From Cryptomeria japonica (Eukaryota; Streptophyta; Pinopsida; Cupressales; Cupressaceae): a DNA stretch of 64,000 nt. Of this stretch, positions 12,043-23,142 are shown piece by piece (the stretch's first letter is position 1; every line of letters begins with the position of its first letter). A program made the translations under genes and the position numbers. Below the pieces are notes generated by a model, which was given only the letters and a program-made list of their open reading frames with translations, was not told the origin of the DNA and did not search any database. The stretch spans positions 571,077,095 to 571,141,094 of the forward strand of contig NC_081405.1 of the NCBI RefSeq assembly GCF_030272615.1. The letters run 5' to 3'.

Positions 12043-12215
12043 CCCCTTAGGACGGCATAGGACCCATAATGACCCAATATGGTGTCATAAGGGGTCATAT
12101 ATTTTCCTTAGGGATCATATAGTATCCCATGACCCCTTAGGACACCATATGGCCTCTAACAACACCATATGGTGTTATAAGGGGTCATAGTGTGTCAAAA
12201 GGTGGCAAGATGAAC
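12043..12215 (+). repeat. CCTTAGG / CATATGG palindrome-rich repeats
   Basis: Short degenerate units such as GACCCCTTAGGACACCATATGG and ATGGTGTCATAAGGGGTCATAT recur in both orientations, directly abutting the GA tract. Related blocks are at 18323-18490, 19508-19566 and 54640-54736, each also beside a GA or CT tract. Confidence 0.8.
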
Positions 12216-12672
12216 CATTATTACAATATAAAAAGCAATGCCAATTGATGAAGGGAAAATGTAGCAAGGTAACATTAGATGGTTAGTATTCAAATGAAGC
12301 ATTCAAACATATAAAACACAAAGAATAACCATTTATACCATGTTTTTTTACCTTCTCCTTCGGGTTAAGCTTCATAAAGTGAAGGTGCCCCTTAATGATG
12401 CTCCACTTGATGTGCTCCTTTGATTGATTGATGTGGAATGCTCTCCTTGTGCTTAACAAGATAAGTGGATGGATTTGATAGGATTGGATTTGAGTAATGG
12501 ATTATGAATTTGATAGATTTGAGAGAGTATTAGAAGAGGATGAGAGAATAAATAGGCAGCATGACAATGCATGAGAAGTGGATCATTTGTGATGAGAATA
12601 GGCTCCAATTTATAGATTGGAGAAGGAAAATGGAGGGCCAAGATTGATTTGATTATGAAGGGTTGAGATTGA

Positions 12673-12920
12673 TGGCCCGGGGCCATTTATAAGTTGTATA
12701 TTTTGTAAAGTCGCTTTGCTTTCTATTGTGTGGTTTTCAATAAAGTGCCCTGCTGTTTGGGTAGAATAAGGTGCCCTGTTGTTCGGGTAGAATATGGAAG
12801 CCCTATTTTTGAAATGAGATGAGAAGAGAAGAATGATCCGCTTTTTGGGTGGTCTACTTAACCAAAGATATCTGGATTCTTGTGTTGATCTCACAATCAA
12901 CCATCCCCAATCAGAGCCAC
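12673..12920 (-). other. Unique segment between the giant repeats
   Basis: 248 bp not shared by the two repeats. If the pair are LTRs, this is all that remains of the interior. On the minus strand the first bases after the LTR end read G-TGGCTCTGATTGGGGATGG. The reverse complement ends ...CCCC-AATCAGA-G-CCA, laid out like a tRNA 3' end (T-stem, seven acceptor bases, discriminator, CCA), so it could be a primer site. I cannot name the tRNA. No coding domain is present. Confidence 0.4.
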
Positions 12921-15900
12921 TGTTGGGAGTATTTAAAATTGAGTCAAAGTTTGTAGGCCTATTTTAAATTTTTGCTCTGCATGTCAGAAAAGTACCTAAA
13001 TAAGTCAGTTTGAATGCCTAGTTAGCAAGGGGGTAAAATGGAGCCGGTTGATCTTCGAAGGGTAAGGCTTGGGATTCATGTCCCACACCTTTCATTTGGC
13101 CTATTCAGTGATGTGCAACTGTCGGAAGTTAATTTGGATAAGTTTATGAGGTACCCAGTTTGAGGGGTGAGCTGGAAGTGCATCTTAGGCACAAATACAA
13201 TTTTTATTGAGTAGCCTACTTTGAGAGATTACATCTTTTTCCCTGTTGATCATCATGGAGAAATTCAAAGTAAATTCAATTGTATGCATTAATGTGAGTC
13301 AAACTGCAAAATTTTAGGTCTTGACGAATCCGTTTGCTCAGTTTTTGAAGCCAAATCTGTTTGCAGTTTCTATGTTTTGGCAAGTCCCTGTTTCGACAGC
13401 TAGTCGGAGCCCAATTTCGTATAAGTGTAAAATTTGCCTTAGTAAGCATCATGTGAGAATGTTTGTTCTAGGCTAATTTTGGTATAAATTATGAGCTTCT
13501 TTTCAAATTTCAAGGCTCTACCAATCTGTTTGATCGATTTTCAAAAGAGCTCATTTTACCATCAAATTCAGTTATCCGCACTCCAGTGTTATATCAGTTA
13601 ATGTAGCCATTTTGGTGAGCGCACCGTTTGCATCCTGTCAGTCTAGTGATCAAACTGAGAATCCAAAGATTTAATATGTACTTCAAGGTACCTGTGTTTC
13701 AAATTTGAGGGTCTACGGAGGTCGTTTGGTACTTTTAAGAAAGGCATCATGTGTTGCCAGAACATTGACTTCATCAGGTCTGCAGTGTCGACAAAGCCAG
13801 TTGGGCATTTTCAGAAATTAATATCTTTTCGCTCGGGACTCATCTTGAGAAACTGTTTGGTAAAAGTCATCCTTGTATATCAGAGTACATGCCTGTTAGA
13901 TGGCGAGCTCCAGAAAGATGTTTTGACAGGTTTGAAAATTACATCTTCGCGATTAAACGCGAAAATTGTGGCGTAATTGCCTGAAGGTTGTAAAATGCGA
14001 ATTAATGATCCGAAAATGATGCCGATCATTTCTGGAAGTATGTTTGAGGTCTGTGAAGATATTCTAGAGACCAGTAGCTTGAAAATGAATTTTTTTTAGT
14101 CGGACCCACTTTGGGGCCCGACCTGGCTCATGCCTGTGCTCTAATTTTAATGGTGAAATGTTCTTTTTCCTGGCAATATATGTGTATCCATATTGGCTCG
14201 AATGCAATTCACCAGTCGGACAGTGAGAGAGAAGAGAAACTCCAATACCAAATGCAAATTGGTATGTGGAAAATTGAAAGGTTTTCAAATTAAATAAAGC
14301 TGGCATGTTTTGATGCAAATGCACTTGGCAGCCATGGAGTGGAGTATGGTAAAGTTTTAACGTGCAATATTGAAACATTCAGCAAAAAATGGAATTGGCA
14401 TGAAGTTAATCCCCTCCCTGTTGTGCATAGGAGTTGAACTAAAAGGTCTTTTAAACTTCCCATCAAATGCAAATTGGGCAGGTATATTGCTGCTGGTATC
14501 CTCTATGTATGGCTGGAGGAGAGTATTTAAAAAAAAAAACTTGATAATGTGAGTGCAAGCTGCAACCTGAATGTTCCTTCATGCTATGAGATGGAAGGTG
14601 GAATTCAATGTGGTTTTAAAGGACAAAGTCTTCCCTGCGTGGCATGTGAGAGGATAGAGTTTTCAAATAAAATGAAATTGGTAAGCATAGTGAAAGGGAG
14701 AAGAGGAATAAGCTTTAAAACAAATGCAATCTGTGGATGCAAGAAGCAATCAGACCCTCCCTCCACATGAGCCCTCCAAGAGGTTGCAATTGGTGTATGC
14801 CTGAATCCTCCCATGCTGTGTGCGGAAATTGAAAGACAATAAAAATTCAAAGCAATGCAATCAATAGGTGTCTCCAGCTGCTGAATCCTCCCTTGGGTAG
14901 AATGGAATGGTGTATAAGTTTTATAAATCTTTCACAAGTGTATTTTCAGATGGAGGAAGCGTTGAAGTTACTAGCAGCAAGCTTCCAAACAAATTGAAAA
15001 ATTATAGTAGATGGTGGTATTTGAGAAGGCTGCATAAACCATCAGGCAGATAAAATTGGCAGGTGTGTGAGCTTTTGTGAGGTGGGTGACTGCAAAAGGA
15101 GGTTTAATGGCATTCAAAACCTTCAATTTAATGCAATTAGCAGCAAATAGAAGCTTCAACCAATGCAATGGGTAGTTTTGAAACCTTCAGGAAATGTAGA
15201 AGCTTTCAAGCAAGTGCAATAAATCCACAATATTTGCTAGCTCCTCCCTCACGGTGTTGTTTGGGCGTTGGAGTTTGAAGGTTTCAAAACCTTAAATGCA
15301 AAACGCCATTCAAGAACACTCAGAAATCTTAAAAAATACACAGTCCTAGGCTTAATGTTTTAATCCCACATTGGCTGGGAAGTGGTATTTTTTAATCTTT
15401 ATAAGCAAAAACACACTGTAGTAATATGTCTAAGCCATAAAGGCTTTTGACGAATGGTGCCTATGGGCGCCCAAGGTGGGCCCATGCGCGAGCATGCTTC
15501 CCGAGGTGACAGAGGAGGTGACTGGATGATGGCCAGGTGGACCCCACGTGGGCATGCTTCCCAAGGCAGATAGGTGAAATTTTGCAGAGGAAGTTTGGCT
15601 TAACGAGGGAGCAAGTTCGAGATGGATCAACGGTGCGCGCTATTTCGCGAAAGAAAGATGCACGCGAGTTACACTCTGCGAAATAGTGAAAGTGAGCGAG
15701 AGTCGTCCACGTGTCGTGATAGATGGTCATGTCAGTTCTAAAGATGACATGGCGATGATGTGGCATATATGCAAGCAGCCCAGTGGCGGTGACATGGCCG
15801 ACAGGTGGCAAAAGATGAGGTGTCATCCCAGGTGGGGCCCAGTAGACCCCATCAGCGAATCAGACCCCGCCACATGGCAAAAGCGTCAAGACCAGATGGA

Positions 15901-17089
15901 GGCAAAAATCAAATTTAAAATGAATAAATGATATAGTTCTGACTATATTAAAATTCAAAAAATTTAAATGATTGAGCACATTGGGGAATTAATTCGCCTA
16001 GGGTCTAAATTTTGGCCAAAATATAAAGTGTTATATATTTTCGAAAAGCTCTCAAAGTGAGGAATCTGATTATGAGGTTAATTTTGACAAGTGTAGGATA
16101 TTTTGGAGGTAGTTTCCACGGGAACAAAATTCAATTAGAGAGGAGACACTTGGCAATTCAGTTGCAGATTTGATTTGGTTCCCTCTCCCTTTTTATTCCC
16201 AATTCTTCTCAATTGTAAGGGTTCCAGAAATTTGGAAAAATGCTCCAGATTTGATGGCTTCCATTTTTTGAAGATCTTGTCCCAAGTTTGTAAATGCTTC
16301 TATTTGGTTTTAGGGTATAGAGATTGCATTGCACTATTGTGAATATGGTTTTAATTGCAGGTCTTACTTGTGTCAAGCATGAGTAATTTCCCACAAGATT
16401 ATCTCTGTGATATGTTTTTTCCTTATTATGAATTCAATCCTGAAGGAGGATGAAATTTGTCATCTCAAGGAGATTGTATGATTGTTTGTAGGCATTCTTC
16501 AATGAAGAGTTTAAGTTCTATAGTCAGTCATAAATAATGAAATATGTATCCAGATCTGATGAATTTGTGAATGAATCAAATAGTGCATTAATATAAGGTA
16601 TTGATACATGAATATCTTGTTTAAGGAAAACAAATTTGCATCTATGATTCATATTTGTAGTTCTGTGAGTGACTCTGCTGCCCAACGAACAAGGCACTAG
16701 TCTTTGATAGATTTGGGAATGGTCTCAGATATACATTTTAAAAGACAAATCTATTTCCCTTTATGTTTAGGGGTTAATGTTCTATCCTTCCAAAGCTCTA
16801 TTTCACCTATTATTTGTATAAGATCCAACCCATCTGTACATGTTACCTAATTTGGTCAGCTTGTAGAATGGTTTGTCTGCTCATTGTTGATGCAGTCTTA
16901 TGTTTGTGATTGTTGTATTCAATGCATCAAAAGGGTTTCCCCCTAGGTCTAGCAGAACCTGAAGTGCAAGAGGATCATTAGGATCCTATGTTATGTTGTC
17001 TCAGCCCTGAAGTGTTTCATTGATTGAGATTGGCTATCTCATAGATAGATTTACAGGTGTGTTGGGTTATCACTTTTGGTGAACAACAG

Positions 17090-17923
17090 AGGGTGGGGGG
17101 AGGGAGAGAAGAGGGGTATGGAGGAAGAGAAGGAGAGGGGGGAGAGATAGAGGGAGGGAGAGAGGGAGATAAGAGGGGGGAGGGAAGGAGGGAGAGGGAG
17201 AGAGAAAGGGGAGGAGGGAGAGGGAGAGAGAGGGAGAGAGAGGGGGGGAGGGAAGGTACAGAGAGGGAGAGATGTAGAGAGAGGGAGAGAAGAGGGGGGA
17301 GCGTGGGAGAGAAGAAGGGGTATGGAGGAAGGAAGGGAGAGATAGAGAGAGAGAGAGGGAGAGGGGGGGGAGTAAGAGGAGGGAGAGAGGAGTGGGCGCA
17401 TAAGGGAAGTAGGGAGGGAGGGTGGGAGAGAAGAAAGGGTATGGAGGAAGGGAGAGGGAGTGTAGGGGGAGGGAGGGTGAGGAGAGGGGAGAGGGAGAGA
17501 GAGAAGGGGGAGGGAGAGTGAGTGAGAAGGAGAGGTAGAGAGATGGAAGGAGGGAGAGGGAGAGAGAGAGAGAAAGAGAGAGAGGGGGGGAGGGAAGGTA
17601 GAGAGAGGGAGAGAGGTAGAGGAAGGGAGAGAGGAAGAGGAGAGGGGAGTGGGAGAGAAGAAAGGGTATGGAGGAAGAGAGGGAGAGAGAGAGAGGGAGA
17701 GGCGGGAGAGGTAGAGGGAGGGAGAGAGGGAGAGAAGAGGGGGGAGGGAAGGAGGGAGAGGGAGAGATAGGGAGAGGGAGAGAGAGAGAGGGAAGGAGGG
17801 AGAGGGAGAGAGGGAGAGAGAGAGAGAGCGGGAGAGGGAAGGTAGAGAGAGGGAGAGAGGTAGAGGGAGGGAGAGAGGGAGAGAAGAGGGGGGGGTGGGA
17901 GAGAAGAAGGGGTATGGAGTAAG

Positions 17924-17992
<69 letters not shown>

Positions 17993-18148
17993 AGAGTTAG
18001 AGGGAGGAAGAGAGGGGGAGAAGAGGGGGGAGGGAAGGAGGGAGAGGGAGAGAGAGGAAGAGAGAGAGAGAGAGGGAAGGAGGAAGAGGGAGAGAGAGGG
18101 AGAGAGAGAGAGGGGGAGGGAAGGTAGAGAGAGGGAGAGAGGGAGAGG

Positions 18149-18185
<37 letters not shown>

Positions 18186-18325
18186 CGGGGTGGGAGAGAA
18201 GAAGGGGTATGGAGAAAGAGAGGGAGAGAGAGAGGGAGAGGGGGGAGAGGTAGAGGGAGGGAGAAATGGAGACAAGAGGGGGGAGGGAAGGAGGGAGAGG
18301 GAGAGAGAGGGAGAGGGAGAGAGAC
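17090..18325 (+). repeat. GA tract inside giant repeat, right copy
   Basis: Counterpart of the tract at 10853-12042, about 1.24 kb, with a short (CA)n interruption near 17925. It has no coding value. Confidence 0.95.
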
Positions 18326-18490
18326 CCCTTAGGACGGCATAGGACCCATAACGACCCAATATGGTGTCATAAGGGGTCATATATTTTCCTTAGGGATCAT
18401 ATAGTATCCCATGACCCCTTAGGAGACCATATGGCCTCTAAAAACATCATATGGTGTTATAAGGGGTCATAGTGTGTCAAAAGGTGGCAA
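18323..18490 (+). repeat. CCTTAGG / CATATGG repeats, second block
   Basis: The same palindrome-rich units as at 12043-12215, again directly after the GA tract, conserved as part of the giant repeat. Confidence 0.8.
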
Positions 18491-19487
18491 GATGAACCAT
18501 TATTACAATATAAAAAGCAATGCCAATTGATGAAGGGAAAATGTAGCAAGGTAACATTAGATGGTTAGTATTCAAATGAAGCATTCAAACATATAAAACA
18601 CAAAGAATAACCATTTATACCATGTTATTTTACCTTTTCCTTCGGGTTAATCTTGATAAAGTGAAGGTGCCCCTTAATGATGCTCCACTTGATGTGCTCC
18701 TTTGATTGATTGGATGTGGAATGCTTTCCTTGTGCTCAATAAGATAAGTGGATGGATTTGATAGGATTGGATTTGAGTGATGGATTATGAATTTGATAGA
18801 TTTGAGAGAGTATTAGAAGAGGATGAGAGAAGAAATAGGCAACATGACAATGCATGAGAAGTGGATCATTTGTGACGAGAATAGGCTCCAATTTATAGAT
18901 TGGAGAAGGAAAATGGAGGGCCAAGATTGATTTGATTATGAAGGGTTGAGATTGTTTTAGATTGAAGGCATGGATCAAGGGTGGCTTGGGAAAATAAATA
19001 GGAATATAAAATTCCTTGGAAAAAGGCGAGTGAAATTTGAATTTCAAATATGAGGAATTAAAAATTCCAAAATAAGGATGCATTGAGGGATTAAAAGAAA
19101 TTTGAATTTCTTTGACAGACTCAATGTTGATGTGACATGAGTGGGAATTGAAAATTGGAGAATAATGATAAGCATGATTATGAGATTTTCTAGAAGGATT
19201 AATTAGGTTGAGTGGGATTAGGAAAAGGGATTTGTAAGAATCACATGATGGGTTAATTAATTAAAATTAATTAACTGAGTGGGTTTAGATGAAATAATTA
19301 TTGGAGGGGACTTTTAGAAGAATAGGGGAATAATTAATTTATTTGATAAATTAATTATTGGATAATAGTGATAGAATTAATCAAATTAGATTTAATTGAT
19401 TCTGAGAGGAATAAGGATAACACAATTAAATTAATTAATTATGTTGATACAACTAAATTAATTATATATTAATTTTAGGTGTCTACA

Positions 19488-19751
19488 CCAATATTGCTTA
19501 CAAAAATTTGACACCTAAGGGGTCATATGGTGTCCTAAGTGGTCATAGGACACAATATGACCCCTTCCCCTCCCTCTCTCTATCTCTCTCTCTCTCCCTT
19601 CCCCCTCCCTCTCTCTCCCACCTCCCCCCTCTCCCCTAATCTCTCTCTCTCTCTCCCCTAATATATGTATATTCCCTACTCTCTTTCTCTCCCCTAATCT
19701 CTTTCTCCCTCTCCCCTAATCTCTCTATCTCTCTCTATCTCTCTCCCTTTC

Positions 19752-19807
<56 letters not shown>

Positions 19808-19860
19808 TAATATCTCTCTCTCTCCTCCACTCCCCCCTCTCGCTCTCCCTCATATCATAT
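19488..19860 (+). repeat. CCTTAGG repeats followed by CT tract
   Basis: Immediately outside the inferred LTR end, ACCTAAGGGGTCATATGGTGTCC-type units (19508-19566) are followed by a pyrimidine tract to about 19856, including a long pure (CT)n near 19755-19802. The order, CCTTAGG units then CT, matches 54640-56207 and, reversed, the two giant-repeat blocks. Confidence 0.85.
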
Positions 19861-21226
19861 ACTAATTTATTTACAATTTAATATATTGTATATTAATAAA
19901 TAATAGATTAATTATGTGCAAATTTAGCTATTGAATTTACTTATTAAAATCGGATATCCAATTGTATCGAATATTCAATTATGATTTTACTTGTATAAAT
20001 TTCAAATTTGAAATTTTGGCTTGGGTTTGCTTTGGGATTTGGCTTGGAAGTGACAAGCCTAGAAAGTCAACTGAAAAAACATGTTTTCAGTATTCCTTGA
20101 TTTTCTAGACTTTACACTGGTGGCTGATGACTTTTTTAAGGCCAAAAATGATAAAATAAAAAGGGTTTTTAAAGGACGTTCTCAGCTTTCCAGCAATATA
20201 AGTCTTTTCTTTTTTCAAATTTAATAAATAATTATTATTTATTTTCTAATTGAATTCTGACAAAAGTCTTGATTAATAGACTGATTGAAAAATACTCATA
20301 ACCTTCAAACAGTATAAAATTTTTTGAATCCGAAACATGCGTCACATCCTATGCTTCATCTACTATAGGGAAAAAAATTTAAAAATTGAATTTCATAAGG
20401 TTTTGACCAAGTTAAGGTGGTCAGATGTAGGATTTCCAAATTTCTGATAACCTATAGTAAGAAATTCATAAATAATTATTTAGTTTATAAAAAATTATAA
20501 AATAATGTGTCACATCCAAACATGAGTCTAATAATTATATTAAAAATATTATAAAAAAATATTATGATTTAATTGTGATTAGGGTGGTTAGACATACACC
20601 TACTTCTTATCTTTTTCCTGAAATTTTAGTACCACTGCATTGAAATTTGAAATTTTCATCAAATAGAATTTTTTTTTCCAAAAAACAACTAGTTGCTTAA
20701 TAACTACATTAAATTTTCTATAGATTCTCTTCTTATATATTTTTAAAATAATGTTGACAACTTATTCAAATTTTCATGTCAAGCTGCATAACTTTGATTT
20801 TTTGAAATTTCATTGCCACTTAAGGGCCTGTTTGGCACACCATGATCTTGCACATACCCATGACCTGAATGTCACGTCCATGAAAACACACCAAATAGAG
20901 GAAAGTTCCTTCCTTTCCTTATGGAATATTTTTTTATCTTGTCTGCATTAACCCTTTTATTGTTCATATCCTAGGACAGATTAAGCATGCATCTGGATTG
21001 CATAATAAAGAAATTTACTCAAAATAAATAAGGAAATGAGTCCAACCTCCTTATAGCATACAAATAAATGGATTCGAGGTATGTGTCGCGATTTCACCTT
21101 GATGTGAAGGCACTTATCACAAACACCCAGCTTAGGAGATGTTTTTAGATCATCAAAATCATTCCTACAAGCAGAAAACAAAGAAAAGTATTATGCCCCC
21201 AGTCCTTGCTCCTCTTAGTTAAGATT
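19861..21226. other. AT-rich non-coding DNA, possible gypsy 3' region
   Basis: No protein domain is visible. The stretch resumes host sequence interrupted by the element at 21227-40905, as shown by the AAGAT duplication, so its right end is continuous with 40911-41641. It may therefore hold the 3' non-coding region or LTR of the Tat-type gypsy element. No LTR boundary can be fixed. Confidence 0.35.
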
Positions 21227-22150
21227 GTTAGAAACCAATAACACTGAGAGCGAGGGGTGAATCAGTGTTATACTAGAATAATAAATTTTAGCCTTAACAA
21301 AATATTCATTCACCAAGCGGTATTACCGGTATAAACAAAATTGAAAGAAGTAATGCAACCAATAAGCCAAACACATAAATGAGAACCATAACACACACAT
21401 TTATACATGGAAAACATCAATGAGGAAAAACCACGGTGGGATTTGTGACCCACAATATCAATTCACTGGTCATATGAAGAGATATTATAATATATGATGG
21501 GCCTACACTTATAGGAAGGCTTACAACCTAGAGCACACTGCTCATCACAATAGGAGCCTCACTAACTACATAACAATCTAGACAACAATCCAGATAAGTA
21601 TGAACTACTTAATATAGCATCTTCTATGCTAGAATACAGTTCTAGTTTAAGATTTGACAGTTCCGGTTAAAACCCTAAACCTTAGTACCCGAATAACCCT
21701 TATAATGAATTCCTCACATACATAGTCTCTCTAATATATTTCACATTACATTACATTTCCATGTCCATAACCATATCCATATATTTCAAAATGATCTATT
21801 AAGATGACCTATATATACTGTATACAATATACATGCCTTATGTCAACTTAAAAAGATATATATACAATATCATATTACATGTCGACCATATAACATAAAT
21901 GAATAAGCATTAAAACAATTTGTTGATGCCAGATCCAAGATGTGTCAGCCTCCAATACCGATAACCTATACTATACCATGTCGGCCTGCATTGCCAGTGA
22001 CCAAAGAAATCTTCTATGTTGTCAGTGCCGGTGCTAGTGTAGAGTCTTGTGAAGTGCCTACCAGTACACCATATGAAGCCGGAACCCAAATTCATGTTAC
22101 CATCAATGACAACATAGTGAAATCAACCAATAGAGTGTAAATTGCCAACA
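21227..22150 (-). repeat. 3' LTR of pol-less element
   Basis: Direct repeat of 39977-40905. Its outer border is fixed by the AAGAT duplication. Inside it, phrases such as CCACAATATCAATTCACT are shared with the partner LTR. Confidence 0.93.
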
Positions 22151-22163
22151 ATCTCTCCCTTTC
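22151..22163 (-). promoter_or_regulatory. Polypurine tract
   Basis: On the minus strand GAAAGGGAGAGAT directly precedes the 3' LTR, as expected for the plus-strand primer of reverse transcription. Confidence 0.7.
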
Positions 22164-22619
22164 GCATTGATGGCAATACTAATATGAAAAATGGTCATGG
22201 TTTCAACTGGCGATTTCATCATGCCCTGCTCTCCTTGAGTCTACTATGCAAAATTCTTCAATACTCCAAAATTTCAAAACCTCTGTAACTCCCTATAATG
22301 TATGCAACCATTCATTCTTTTTTACATCTATACTACTTCCCCTTTGACATCAATGCCCAAAAATTATAAAAAGAATGTCAAAGAATAATAACTGTACACT
22401 GAATACCTCCAAATATGCCTTACTGGAGCTTGACCAATTTCAATATTTTCAGGTAACCTTTCTCTAATAACTCTACATAAGTATCCTAGATGGTTTTGAA
22501 TGTGCCAAAGATGTATACAAGTCCACTCAATAAATATGCAAGTGATTCTTTCTCAATGACTTATGTCGGTGTGGGCTTACCAAGCATATCCATGCATTCC
22601 TTCTTATGTACACCGAGTG

Positions 22620-23142
22620 AATCAAATCTTGGACTCACCAAACTTCTGAGACTTCTGGCTCTCTAAATGATCTTATATCTTTCCTTTTCAAGAGTAGAAA
22701 TTTGATTTTCCAAGGTCAAAATTTTTCCATCAACAGATGTGGTCAGTGAAGTTAGTCCATCAAAAGAGTTAGCAATATTAGCAATGTTTTCCTCTAACTC
22801 CTTTATCTTCTTATCTACATTTGTTGTAAGAATCTTTGTATTGCAACATACCCTATATATGTTAGTACCTTGTTTCAAAGAATTTTGAATCAAAATTAGC
22901 TCCTCCTCAATCTTTTTCTTCTCTGTCTCAATGATCTAATCAAAATCAGTTCTCTTAGCCAAAGTGAATTTTTCAAGTGCTTGCCAGTTAGAGATGTGTT
23001 ATGTTATTATCTTAATCTTGCCGAAAGGGCTTGCTTCATTCTCAATCCTACATTCTGGGACCAAGCTATGCAAAACACTTATGAATTGATCTATAATCCC
23101 TTTATCTCTGGTTCCCTCCTTCATCAGTTTCTGAGTAGCCAT
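22620..23142 (-). pseudogene. C-terminal coiled-coil ORF of pol-less element
   Basis: A minus-strand frame with heptad-like runs (VDKKIKELEENIANIANSF, ILTLENQISTLEKERYK), so a coiled coil is likely. The frame continues upstream, with stops, to the insertion point at 23142. Across the inserted gypsy it lines up with coding DNA at 35991. It is the 3' part of the element's long ORF. Function is unknown. Confidence 0.5.

Larger units (their letters stand above)
6684..12672 (-). repeat. Giant direct repeat, left copy (truncated 3' LTR?)
   Basis: This block matches 12921-18952 almost base for base. Both copies begin exactly at TGTTGGGAG. On the minus strand that is the LTR-like end ...CTCCCAACA. 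The left copy lacks about 535 bp present at the far end of the right copy. It has no recognisable protein domains. I read the pair as LTRs of a minus-strand retroelement, mainly because the right copy ends as TGTAGACACC on the minus strand. The size is extreme, and a tandem segmental duplication is the main alternative. It contains a GA tract and CCTTAGG-type repeats, listed separately. Confidence 0.6.
12921..19487 (-). repeat. Giant direct repeat, right copy (5' LTR?)
   Basis: 12921-18952 matches 6684-12672 with only scattered substitutions and small indels. 18953-19487 is unique AT-rich DNA with many TTAATTAA phrases and ends ...GGTGTCTACA. On the minus strand the whole unit runs TGTAGACACC ... 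CTCCCAACA, typical LTR termini, giving an LTR of about 6.57 kb. No direct duplication is seen between its outer flank (CCAAT) and the flank of the left copy (GAGGG), so recombination between elements may have joined the two. Confidence 0.6.

Noticed and set aside
10786-12098. Long ORFs rich in Pro/Ser/Leu or Glu/Arg/Gly
   Set aside because: They are translations of (GA)n/(CT)n tracts; all frames are open because the tract lacks stops. The same applies to 6135-6526, 17017-18380, 53640-53906 and 55237-56237.
12903-12920. Plus-strand tRNA-iMet primer site (ATCAGAGCC)
   Set aside because: Only nine bases match and the orientation would place it before, not after, an LTR end. The minus-strand tRNA-like reading fits better.
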